Notes under the pieces: generated by a model | Seen by the model: the letters and a program-made list of their open reading frames with translations, nothing else | What the model was told of the DNA's origin: nothing | Database searches by the model: none | Assembly (NCBI GenBank): GCA_946479335.1 | Contig: CAMLFP010000301.1 | Coordinates: 1-6,864 of the forward strand | Length of the DNA stretch: 6,864 nucleotides | Source: an uncultured Archangium sp. | Lineage (GTDB): Bacteria > Myxococcota > Myxococcia > Myxococcales > Myxococcaceae | Direction of reading: 5' to 3' | Part shown: piece after piece, positions 1 through 6,065 of the stretch | Layout of the letters: each line of letters starts with the position of its first letter | Numbering within the stretch: the first letter of the stretch is position 1 | Made by a program: the position numbers and the translations under genes

Positions 1-775
1 CGGTGTCGGGGTGCGAGACGCCCTCAATCTGGAAGCCGAAGTGGAGGTGCGCGTCTTTGAGTTCGTCCTCCGTCAGCTTCACGCGGACGTTGGTGAAGTC
101 AGGCTCGCGCACGCGCGGGTTGAACGGAGCGCTTGCGACGAGCGGCGCCGACGGCGTGCCGAACAGCGCTTCAACCTGCTTCCGCAGCTCGGCTTCATCG
201 AAGTCGCCCACCGCCGAGAGCACCATGTTCTCCGGGCGGTAGTGCTTCTTGTAGAACGACAGCACGCGCTCGCGCGTGTGCGCGCGCACGTTGGCCTCGA
301 AGCCGATGACCGGCCGGCCGTACGGGTGCGTGGTGAAGGCCTCCTGGAAGAGCGCCTTCGACGCGCGGCGCGAGGGCATGTCGAGGCTGCGCTTGATCTC
401 CTCGCACACCACCTCGATTTCACGGCTCAGCTCACCCGCGTCGAACGCGGAGTGCTGCACGGCGTCGGCCAGCACGTCCAACCCCTGCCACGCGTGCCGG
501 CTGGCCATCACCACGTGGTAGACGGTCTGGTCGAAGCTGGTCCACGCGTTGATTTCACCGCCGTGCGCCTCGACGCTGCGGGCGATTTCACCGAGCCCGC
601 GCTTCGCGGTCCCCTTGAACAGCATGTGCTCGTGGAGGTGCGCCAGGCCCACCTCGTCGGGCGTCTCGTCAGCGCTGCCGACCTTCACCCAGACCTGGAA
701 GGCCACCACCGGCGCCTGACGCTGCTGCTCGAAGACCACCGTGAGGCCGTTGGAGAGTCGGTAACGCGTCGCCAT
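1..775 (-). CDS. M16 family zinc peptidase (insulinase/pitrilysin/processing-peptidase type), 3' end off window
   Basis: This is a metal-dependent endopeptidase of the M16 family, which degrades or processes peptides. The reverse strand translates without a stop for 258 codons from the ATG at 775 to the window edge. The inverted zinc motif HxxEH is present as H46-L-H-E49-H50 in AHLHEHMLFKGT. A candidate third zinc ligand, E126 in VVCEEIKRS, lies 76 residues after H50, the family's usual spacing. Other family-typical stretches are LSNGLTVV (7-14), GGEINAWTS (72-80), PYGRPVIG (151-158) and YKKHYRPENM (175-184). No signal peptide or membrane segment is visible, so a cytoplasmic location is likely. 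The start is set by the motif AGGGAG 6 nt upstream. Short bacterial M16 proteins are about 420 residues, so the second (inactive-fold) half is mostly missing here. M16 genes often occur in pairs, so a partner could lie to the left; that is inference. The family call is firm, the substrate unknown. Confidence 0.95.
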   Translation of the reverse strand, partial: MATRYRLSNGLTVVFEQQRQAPVVAFQVWVKVGSADETPDEVGLAHLHEHMLFKGTAKRGLGEIARSVEAHGGEINAWTSFDQTVYHVVMASRHAWQGLDVLADAVQHSAFDAGELSREIEVVCEEIKRSLDMPSRRASKALFQEAFTTHPYGRPVIGFEANVRAHTRERVLSFYKKHYRPENMVLSAVGDFDEAELRKQVEALFGTPSAPLVASAPFNPRVREPDFTNVRVKLTEDELKDAHLHFGFQIEGVSHPDT

Positions 776-781
776 GTGCGT

Positions 782-787
782 CTCCCT
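782..787 (-). promoter_or_regulatory. Ribosome binding site of the M16 peptidase gene
   Basis: Read on the minus strand, AGGGAG lies 6 nt before the ATG at 775. It is a good Shine-Dalgarno match at normal spacing and fixes the start of the peptidase. It sits in the 67-bp divergent spacer 776-842. I see no convincing -35/-10 pair in that spacer for either gene. The plus-strand coiled-coil gene has no clear ribosome binding site there. Confidence 0.6.
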
Positions 788-842
788 ACCATCATTCTTC
801 GCGCCCCTCGGAGAACGCGGGTAGGCTCCCACGCGCTCCCCG

Positions 843-3182
843 ATGCCTCCGAACGAAGACCCCCTCGCGAGCCTGCGCGATGCGCTGAGCGACGATGACG
901 AGCCGCTCTTCGGGAGCGCGCCGCCGCCGCGTTCGCCCGCGCCGCCCCCTGCCCCCGCGCGCGCCGCACCGCCGCCGACGTCTGCGCCGGTGAGGCCGCC
1001 GACGGGCTCGATGCCGTCGGTGCCGCCGCCGAAGGCCGCCGGTGGGCCGCCACCGCTTCCTCCTCCGCTCCCGCCCAAGCCGAAGACCGGCGCCACGCCC
1101 GCCGCGTCACCGGGCTCGACGCCCGGGCGAGGCACCGCGCCGGTCGCGGCGGTCTCCGGGTTGCCGCCGATGGTGCAGCGGCCGACCACCTCCGACCCCT
1201 TCGCCGAGCCCGCGGAGCCGCGCATCCCCCCCGGCAGCGACGCGGAGGGCAAGCTCAAGGTCTTCCGCGAGACCTTGAAGGGGAAGGACGCAGCCCTCGC
1301 CCGCGGGCGCGCGCTGTACCAGGCCGTCGACACCGAGGCGCAGCAGCTGCGCGCGCTCGCCACGCAGATGAAGAGCCAGCTGGAGGCCGCGCTCGCCGAG
1401 GTGCAGCGCAACGCGGAGCTCCCGCAGCAGCTGGCCTCGCTGCGCGACATGCTCGAGAAGGACACCGAGCGCGCCGACGCCGCCGAGAAGAAGATGGAGC
1501 AGCTCGTCGGCCGCTACGCGGAGGCCGACTCCGAGCGCAGAGACCTCACCAACGCCGTGGTGGAGGTCGAGCAGCAGTTCCGCGAGGCCAGCAACCGCCT
1601 CGAAGAAGAGCGCCGCGCGCGCCAGCAGCTCGCCGAGGAGCTGGTGGGCGTGAAGGAGGCGCTGAGCCACTCGCAGGAGCGCTTGTCGGAGCTGGCCTCC
1701 CGCCTCACCGCCGCGAAAGAGGCCTACGACCAGAGCCAGGCGCAGGCCGCGAAGTTCGCCGGCGAGGCCTCGCAGCAGTCGCTGGAGATCGACCGCCTCA
1801 AGAGCGAGCTCGAGAGCGCCACCGCCGGCGGCGAGAGCGACAAGCAGCGCGTCGGCGAGCTGGAGCTCAAGCTCTCCGCGCTGGAGAGCGAGCAGGAGTG
1901 GGCCAAGTCGTCGCTGGACCAGGCGCAGGCCCGCGTCAGCGAGCTGGAGCAGGAGCTGGGGTCGCTGCGCGGCGAGAAGGACGCGTTGGAGACCGAGGTC
2001 GGTGGCCGGCAGGAGGCCGCGACCGCGCTCGAGAGCCAGCTCGGTGAGCTGCGCGGCGAGAAGGAAGCGCTCGAGGCCGAGCTCGCCAGCCGTCAGGAAG
2101 CGCTCAACGCCGCCGAGCGCCAGTTGGCCGCGCAGGAGCAGGAGCTCGCCAGCCGGCAGGAGGCGCTCTCCGCCGCCGAGAACGAGCTGGGCATGTTGCG
2201 CGGAGAGAAAGAGGCGCTCGAGAGCGAGCTCGCCGCGCGCCAGGCCGAACTCGAGGGCGCGCAAGCCGAGACGCAGTCGCGGGCGCAGTCGCTCGAAGCG
2301 CAGGTCCGCGAGACGCAGAACCTCGCCCGCACGCAGTTGAGCCAGCTCCAGAGCGAGCTGACGCAGGCGCGCGCGCAGCTCGAAGAGCTCCAGGCCGCCG
2401 AGGCGGAGCACCACCGCGAGCTGACCTCGCTCAAGAGCGAGCACGCGCAGCTGCAGCTCTCGCATCAACGCACCACCGCCGAGCTGCAGCGGCTCACGAA
2501 CGAAGCCGAGCTCTCGGAGCAGAAGGCGTCGATGGCGCAGGCCGAGCTCGCGGAGCTCCAGGGCACGCTCGACGCGGTGTCGGCGCAGCAGACCGGCTCG
2601 GCGCAGGAGACCGACGCGCTGCGCACGCAGGCCGCGCAGGCACAGGCGCGCGCGACGCAGGCCGAGGCGAAGGTGAAGGAGCTCAGCGACCGCGCCAAGG
2701 CCGCCGAGACGAAGGCCGTGCAGCAGGAAGCGCGCGCGGTGCAGGCCGAGGCGCGCGCCAACGCGTTCGCGGCGAAGGGCGCGGCGTCGAGCACCGACGC
2801 GAAGAAGGTCGCCGAGCTGGAGACGAAGCTGCGGCAGCTCCAGGGCATCGAGCAGGAGTACCGCGAGATGCAGGCCAGCGAGATTCAGTTGAAGCACCGC
2901 ATCGCCGAGCTGGAGTCGAAGCCCGCGCCCGCGGCGCCGACCGCCGAGCTCGACAAGCTGAAGGCGGAGGTCGCCACGCTGAAGAAGAAGCTGGCGGCGA
3001 CGCCTGCTTCGGCGCCCGCTCCGGCCGGTGGCGCGTCGAGCGAGGAGCTGGAGAAGCTCAAGAGTGACAACGCCGCGATGAAGAAGAAGCTCGCCGCCGC
3101 CGAGAGCGCGATGGAGGCCGCCGCGTCGCTCAAGACGAAGGTGGCCAAGCTCGAAGCGCAGCTGAAGCTCAAGAAGCCTTAA
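843..3182 (+). CDS. Long coiled-coil protein with Pro-rich N-terminus (function unknown)
   Basis: I do not recognise this 779-residue protein as a named family member. The order is: an acidic N-terminal segment (1-20, DPLASLRDALSDDDE); a low-complexity Pro/Ala-rich linker (about 27-130, with runs such as PPPLPPPLPP); a charged helical stretch (135-190); and a nearly uninterrupted coiled coil (about 195-692) rich in Glu, Gln, Ala, Leu and Arg. The end has two Pro/Ala breaks (693-700, 721-730) and Lys-rich helices finishing in KLKKP. There is no Cys, and one Trp at 353. No signal peptide, membrane segment or enzymatic motif is seen, so a cytoplasmic structural or scaffolding protein is most likely. 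Residues 375-477 contain repeats spaced by multiples of seven. Myxobacteria use coiled-coil scaffolds such as FrzS and AglZ for polarity and motility, but those carry an N-terminal receiver-like domain that is absent here. The ATG at 843 lacks a good ribosome binding site. The reading frame is secure; function is not. Confidence 0.9.
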   Translation: MPPNEDPLASLRDALSDDDEPLFGSAPPPRSPAPPPAPARAAPPPTSAPVRPPTGSMPSVPPPKAAGGPPPLPPPLPPKPKTGATPAASPGSTPGRGTAPVAAVSGLPPMVQRPTTSDPFAEPAEPRIPPGSDAEGKLKVFRETLKGKDAALARGRALYQAVDTEAQQLRALATQMKSQLEAALAEVQRNAELPQQLASLRDMLEKDTERADAAEKKMEQLVGRYAEADSERRDLTNAVVEVEQQFREASNRLEEERRARQQLAEELVGVKEALSHSQERLSELASRLTAAKEAYDQSQAQAAKFAGEASQQSLEIDRLKSELESATAGGESDKQRVGELELKLSALESEQEWAKSSLDQAQARVSELEQELGSLRGEKDALETEVGGRQEAATALESQLGELRGEKEALEAELASRQEALNAAERQLAAQEQELASRQEALSAAENELGMLRGEKEALESELAARQAELEGAQAETQSRAQSLEAQVRETQNLARTQLSQLQSELTQARAQLEELQAAEAEHHRELTSLKSEHAQLQLSHQRTTAELQRLTNEAELSEQKASMAQAELAELQGTLDAVSAQQTGSAQETDALRTQAAQAQARATQAEAKVKELSDRAKAAETKAVQQEARAVQAEARANAFAAKGAASSTDAKKVAELETKLRQLQGIEQEYREMQASEIQLKHRIAELESKPAPAAPTAELDKLKAEVATLKKKLAATPASAPAPAGGASSEELEKLKSDNAAMKKKLAAAESAMEAAASLKTKVAKLEAQLKLKKP
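1965..2273 (+). repeat. Heptad-phased internal repeats in the coiled coil
   Basis: Residues 375-477 of the coiled-coil protein hold a degenerate tandem repeat. The motif LRGEK(D/E)ALE starts at residues 375, 403 and 452, giving spacings of 28 and 49. The partner motif (x)RQEA is in VGGRQEA, LASRQEA, LASRQEA and LAARQAE, with its first residue at 386, 414, 435 and 463, giving spacings of 28, 21 and 28. All spacings are multiples of seven, so copies keep the coiled-coil register. The pattern is best explained by unequal duplication of four-heptad and three-heptad blocks; that explanation is inferred. Confidence 0.8.
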
Positions 3183-3339
3183 GGAGGACGCTGCGTGCAG
3201 GTCGCCACGGTGCTCGTCACGCACAGGCCCTCCAGTTTCGGGCCAACGCCGTGAGGCTGACCCTCCGTTGGGGGAAAAGTTGCGCTTGGCGCTACTTTCG
3301 TCCCAGTCGTGCATTGGCTTGGCGCGAGTGTGCTCGAAG

Positions 3340-3373
3340 CGAGGCGCCAGCCGGCTTCTCGCGGTGGCGCTCG
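3340..3373. repeat. Imperfect hairpin / inverted repeat upstream of hemW
   Basis: The left arm CGA-G-GCGCCA-G-CCG (3340-3353) pairs with the right arm CGG-TGGCGC-TCG (3362-3373). This gives twelve base pairs with two unpaired G residues on the left arm (3343 and 3350) around an 8-nt loop (3354-3361). The stem is strong and GC-rich. No T-run follows, so it is not a standard intrinsic terminator. It could be an RNA hairpin protecting the 3' end of the upstream message, an operator, or chance in GC-rich DNA. Confidence 0.45.
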
Positions 3374-3376
3374 ACT

Positions 3377-3400
3377 CCTGAACACCGGCTCCCCTTCAGG
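3377..3400. repeat. Dyad CCTGAA-N12-TTCAGG upstream of hemW
   Basis: CCTGAA (3377-3382) and TTCAGG (3395-3400) are perfect reverse complements separated by 12 nt. The dyad starts 4 nt after the hairpin at 3340-3373. Its centre is about 50 bp upstream of the hemW start. Half-sites about 18 bp apart, centre to centre, could suit a dimeric regulator binding nearly two helical turns. This is inference; a six-base dyad can occur by chance. Confidence 0.35.
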
Positions 3401-3426
3401 CTGGTCGCGGGCCACTCGGAAGCGGC

Positions 3427-3432
3427 TATACG
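3427..3432 (+). promoter_or_regulatory. Candidate -10 box for a leaderless hemW transcript
   Basis: TATACG is an unusually AT-containing hexamer in this region and matches TATAAT at four of six positions. Six nt (3433-3438) separate it from the GTG at 3439. If it is a -10 box, the first transcribed base would be the G of the start codon. The only Shine-Dalgarno-like sequence, GGAAG (3418-3422), is 16 nt from the start, too far for normal use, which agrees with a leaderless message. The expected -35 position (around 3404-3409) has no TTGACA resemblance, so the promoter is tentative. Confidence 0.3.
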
Positions 3433-3438
3433 GCGCGC

Positions 3439-4632
3439 GTGCAGCCCGAAGCCCCCATCGACGCGTTGACCGGCCTCGAGGCCGCGCGCCTGGGCGTCTA
3501 CATCCACTTCCCGTATTGCCTCTCGAAGTGCCCGTACTGCGACTTCGCGTCGACGGCGGCGAAGACCATCGACGATGAGCGCTACACGCGCGCGGTGCTG
3601 TGGGAGCTCGAACAACGCGTCGAACAGCTCGGCCTGCGCGGGCGCGAGGTGACCTCCATCTTCATCGGGGGCGGCACGCCGTCGCTGTGGAAACCGGCGT
3701 CGGTGGCGCGCGTGCTGCAGTCGCTCTCGTCGTTACTCACCGTCGCCGCGCGCTGCGAAATCACGCTCGAAGCGAACCCCGGCGCGGCCGATGCGGAGCG
3801 CTTCTCCGAGTTCCGCGCGGCGGGCATCAACCGGCTCTCGATGGGCGTGCAGAGCTTTGCGGCGGAGACGCTGGCGACGCTGGGCCGCGCGCACGACGGC
3901 GCCACCGCCCTCAAGGCCTACGACGCCGCGCGCGCCGCGGGCTTCGACAACGTCTCGATGGACTTCATCTACGGCGTGCACGGTCAGACCGAGGCGCAGG
4001 TCGAGGCCGACGCGCGGCGCGCGGTGTCGCTGGGGAGCGAGCACCTCTCGGCGTACGCGCTCACCCTCGACAAGGCGTCACTCGCCGAAGAAGTGCCACT
4101 CGCGAAGCAGTTGGCGCGCGGCGAGGTGCACCTGCCTCCCGATGAGACGGTGGTGCGCATGCAGCGCACGGTGCGCGACGTGTTCCGCGGCGGCGGCCTG
4201 CAGCGCTACGAAATCTCAAACTATGCAAAGCCCGGCTGGCACTCGCGCCACAACGCTTTGTATTGGACTGGCGGCGAGTACCTCTCCGTCGGGACCGGCG
4301 CGACAGGTTATATCAATACAAACCGGTACACGAACCAGCGCAGCGCCGAGAAGTATTTGTATCAAATTGAAGCCGGGCAGCTCCCGGAGTCGTCGCGCGA
4401 GGCGTTGACCACCGAGGAGCGCTTCGAAGAGCGTGTGGCGATGGGCCTGCGGCTCACCAACGGCGTCGACCTCGAGGCGGTCTGCGCGCAGTTCGGCCAG
4501 GACGCACGGAAGCGTGACATCACCGTGCGGCACCTGTTGAGTGCCGGCATGGCGCTGATGCGCGAGGGGCGACTGGTGTTGACCGACGAGGGAATGGACG
4601 TGCACTCCGCCATCGCGGCGCGGGTGATGTGA
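3439..4632 (+). CDS. hemW: HemW, radical SAM heme chaperone (coproporphyrinogen oxidase-like)
   Basis: HemW binds heme and delivers it to target proteins; it is related to HemN but does not carry out the oxidase step. This 397-residue protein has the usual length. The iron-sulfur motif is C27-LSK-C31-PY-C34-DF inside YIHFPYCLSKCPYCDF. The Phe after C34-D, where HemN has a fourth Cys, is typical of HemW. SAM-site and barrel motifs follow: GGGTPS (77-82), EANP (111-114), NRLSMGVQSF (131-140), HLSAYALTL (202-210) and RYEISNYAKPG (256-266). The HemW-diagnostic HNxxYW motif is intact at 271-276. The usual GAHG that follows reads GATG (287-290). A HemN C-terminal-like domain fills about 320-397. 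The GTG start suits the position of the first strand; no in-frame start with a better ribosome site is seen. Codons for residues 257-311 are richer in A/T-ending types than the rest. The next gene starts 4 nt after the stop, suggesting coupled translation. Confidence 0.95.
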   Translation: MQPEAPIDALTGLEAARLGVYIHFPYCLSKCPYCDFASTAAKTIDDERYTRAVLWELEQRVEQLGLRGREVTSIFIGGGTPSLWKPASVARVLQSLSSLLTVAARCEITLEANPGAADAERFSEFRAAGINRLSMGVQSFAAETLATLGRAHDGATALKAYDAARAAGFDNVSMDFIYGVHGQTEAQVEADARRAVSLGSEHLSAYALTLDKASLAEEVPLAKQLARGEVHLPPDETVVRMQRTVRDVFRGGGLQRYEISNYAKPGWHSRHNALYWTGGEYLSVGTGATGYINTNRYTNQRSAEKYLYQIEAGQLPESSREALTTEERFEERVAMGLRLTNGVDLEAVCAQFGQDARKRDITVRHLLSAGMALMREGRLVLTDEGMDVHSAIAARVM

Positions 4633-4636
4633 CGAC

Positions 4637-5422
4637 ATGAGCGGCTACCTGCAGTGGATCATCCTCACCGCCATCACCGGCAGCCCGCTGGGCTCCGCGG
4701 TGGGGTTGTTGCTGTTCTGGTTCGTCTTCGACCGCTTCACCTTCGGTGTGCTGCCCGACCCGGTGCGCTGGGTGATGCGCTGGCGCCGCGCCGGCACGCT
4801 GGAGCGCTTGCTGCGCGTCAACCCGCACGACGGCCGCGCACGCCTGGAGCTCGCGCAGCTCTACGTGCAGCGGGGCAAGGGGCGCGCGGCGGTCGACGTG
4901 CTGCGGCCCAACCTCGAGCGCGGCGACGACGACGTGCAGACCGTGGTGACGATGGGCGAGGCGTGCCTGCAGGCGGGCTTTTCGGAGCAGGGCGAGAAGC
5001 TGCTCGAGCGCGCCGAAGAGATGAGCCCCGAGTTCCGCGTCGGCGAGGTCTTCTTGATTCGCGGCAAGTACCGCCTGCAGCGCGGTGACTTCGCGGGCGC
5101 GAAGGAGGCGCTCACGAAGCTCGTCTCCATCCGCAAGGGCACGGTGATGGGCCGCGTGCTGCTGGCGCGCGCGCAGTTGAAGCTGGGCGATGACGCGTCG
5201 GCGGCGCTGCTGCGTGACGACGCGTGGAATGAGTTCGCCAGCGCGCCCGTTTTCCAACGCAGACAGGAGCGCTTCTGGGCCTGGCGCGCGCGGCCCTCGC
5301 GCCCGTTGATGTACCTGGCGGTCATCGTCTTCGCGCTCTTCATGTTCGCGAAGGTGGTGGCGCCGAAGCTGTCAGAGCTCGCCGGGCACTACCGCGACCC
5401 CATGAGCGACTACGAGGAGTAG
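4637..5422 (+). CDS. Membrane-anchored TPR-repeat protein
   Basis: I cannot name a specific family for this 261-residue protein. It has a hydrophobic N-terminus (residues 5-14 and a membrane segment about 17-38) followed by a basic stretch, RWVMRWRR (44-51). About four tetratricopeptide repeats follow (roughly 66-96, 100-131, 135-166 and 170-198), recognisable from patterns such as RLELAQLYVQRGKGRAAVDV and FLIRGKYRLQRGDFAGAKEA. A second membrane segment lies at about 224-242, preceded by another basic patch (208-222) and followed by an acidic tail ending in DYEE. By the positive-inside rule the TPR domain faces the cytoplasm and both ends face outward. This loosely recalls LapB/YciM, but the C-terminal rubredoxin-type Cys motif of that protein is absent (only C110 is present). 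The role is probably protein-protein scaffolding at the inner membrane. It lies 4 nt after hemW and 24 nt before the dedA-type gene, so co-transcription is likely. There is no strong ribosome site. Confidence 0.88.
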   Translation: MSGYLQWIILTAITGSPLGSAVGLLLFWFVFDRFTFGVLPDPVRWVMRWRRAGTLERLLRVNPHDGRARLELAQLYVQRGKGRAAVDVLRPNLERGDDDVQTVVTMGEACLQAGFSEQGEKLLERAEEMSPEFRVGEVFLIRGKYRLQRGDFAGAKEALTKLVSIRKGTVMGRVLLARAQLKLGDDASAALLRDDAWNEFASAPVFQRRQERFWAWRARPSRPLMYLAVIVFALFMFAKVVAPKLSELAGHYRDPMSDYEE

Positions 5423-5435
5423 GCGTGCACGTGAC

Positions 5436-5439
5436 GGAG
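5436..5439 (+). promoter_or_regulatory. Ribosome binding site deciding the GTG start of the DedA-family gene
   Basis: GGAG lies 7 nt before the GTG at 5447. A nearby GTG at 5431 is out of frame and meets a stop after seven codons. The ATG at 5453 is also out of frame. The GTG at 5447 is therefore the best start. Confidence 0.5.
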
Positions 5440-5446
5440 CTGCAGC

Positions 5447-6049
5447 GTGATTGATGCGTGGCTCCAGGCGCTGGGCGCGTGGGGCTACGCGTTGCTCGGC
5501 GTCGTCGCCTTCCTTGAGTATGTGATTCCGCCGATTCCGGGCGACGTGGTGGGCGTGGCCGGCGGCGCGTGGGTTGCGCTGGAGAGCCGCTCGCCGGTGG
5601 TGCTGCTGCTGGTGATGACCGTCGGCAGCATGCTGGGCATCGCCGTGATGTGGAGCATCGGGCGCGCCTTCGAACAGCGGCTCGCGGCGCTCGACCCACA
5701 GCGGAAGCTGCTCTGGGTTTCGGTGGAGCAGATTCACCGCACCCAGGCCGCGCTGCGACGTCGCTCCACCTCGCTGCTGCTGCTCAACCGCTTCCTCCCG
5801 GGGTTTCGCGCGGTGGTCTTCTTCGCGGCGGGGGCGTCGAACGTGCCGCTCTCGAAGAGCGTCGTGCTCGGCGGCATCTCCGCGACGATGCTCAACGGCC
5901 TGCTGCTCTTCGTCGGCGTCAGCATCGGCCACAACGAAGAGGCGCTGGCGGCGTTCTTCAAGCGCTTCCAGACCCTCAGTTTTCTGTTGCTCGGCGTGGT
6001 GCTGCTCGCGTTTCTCGCGCGATGGCTCTGGCGCCGCCGGGCGCGTTGA
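5447..6049 (+). CDS. DedA/VTT-family inner-membrane protein
   Basis: This 200-residue polytopic membrane protein belongs to the DedA (SNARE-associated/VTT) family. Members move lipids across membranes (for example undecaprenyl phosphate or phospholipid) and support envelope integrity and proton-motive-force-linked functions. The first conserved block is FLEYVIPPIPGD (22-33), with E24 and D33. The second is NRFLPGFRAVVFFAAGASNVP (114-134), with R115 and R121 six residues apart. These match the acid and Arg pairs shown to be essential in E. coli YqjA and YghB (E39, D51, R130, R136). Between them is a VGSMLG...WSIGR segment (59-73). Hydrophobic stretches at about 11-30, 50-70, 122-130, 139-160 and 177-194 fit the family's re-entrant-loop fold. 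The C-terminus is basic (RWLWRRRAR). Length is normal. It follows the TPR gene by 24 nt and precedes the lipoprotein by 16 nt. Which lipid it handles cannot be read from the sequence. Confidence 0.92.
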   Translation: MIDAWLQALGAWGYALLGVVAFLEYVIPPIPGDVVGVAGGAWVALESRSPVVLLLVMTVGSMLGIAVMWSIGRAFEQRLAALDPQRKLLWVSVEQIHRTQAALRRRSTSLLLLNRFLPGFRAVVFFAAGASNVPLSKSVVLGGISATMLNGLLLFVGVSIGHNEEALAAFFKRFQTLSFLLLGVVLLAFLARWLWRRRAR

Positions 6050-6065
6050 AGGCACAGTCGCGCGC

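Larger units (their letters stand above)
3183..3438. other. 256-bp spacer between the coiled-coil gene and hemW
   Basis: No confident gene lies here. It begins with a near-perfect Shine-Dalgarno sequence, TAAGGAGG (3180-3187), which overlaps the stop codon of the coiled-coil gene. Seven nt later a GTG (3195) opens a frame of only 19 codons, closed by TGA at 3252-3254. Its peptide would be VQVATVLVTHRPSSFGPTP. A short hairpin, GGCCC/GGGCC (3226-3230 with 3240-3244), lies inside it but has no T-run. Further on are two stronger inverted repeats (3340-3373 and 3377-3400) and a TATACG box (3427-3432), described separately. Longer open frames on both strands have Arg-, Ser- and Pro-heavy composition and read as chance frames. 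No Rho-independent terminator with a T-tract is seen after the coiled-coil gene. Confidence 0.6.

Noticed and set aside
11..898. A plus-strand 295-codon frame over the M16 gene
   Set aside because: It lies opposite a clear M16 peptidase with intact zinc motif and ribosome site, and its Arg/His/Leu-rich product has no recognisable domain.
3226..3244. GGCCC/GGGCC hairpin as a terminator for the coiled-coil gene
   Set aside because: Only five base pairs, a 9-nt loop and no T-run follow; too weak to call an intrinsic terminator.
1107..3314. A 735-codon open frame antisense to the coiled-coil gene
   Set aside because: Its product is almost only Leu, Arg, Gly, Ala and Gln. This is what the reverse complement of GAG, CAG, CTG and GCG codons gives, and such codons produce no stops. 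The plus-strand frame has sensible heptads and ends.
3286..3346. Possible sigma-54 promoter at the TTGGCGC motifs
   Set aside because: The GG at -24 is not followed by GC at the required ten-base spacing at any of the motifs checked.
3179..3415. A 78-codon minus-strand frame in the spacer before hemW
   Set aside because: Pro/Ser/Thr-rich product with no motif, no good ribosome site and no coding-like third-position bias; I treat it as chance.
3251..3469. A plus-strand frame whose GTG overlaps the 19-codon frame's TGA
   Set aside because: The GTGA overlap resembles translational coupling, but the product is rich in Arg, Trp, Ser and Cys and runs out of frame into hemW, so it is probably noncoding.
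3439..4632. Calling the radical SAM gene hemN (oxygen-independent coproporphyrinogen oxidase)
   Set aside because: The motif reads CxxxCxxCDF with Phe in place of HemN's fourth Cys, and HNxxYW is present, both of which favour HemW.
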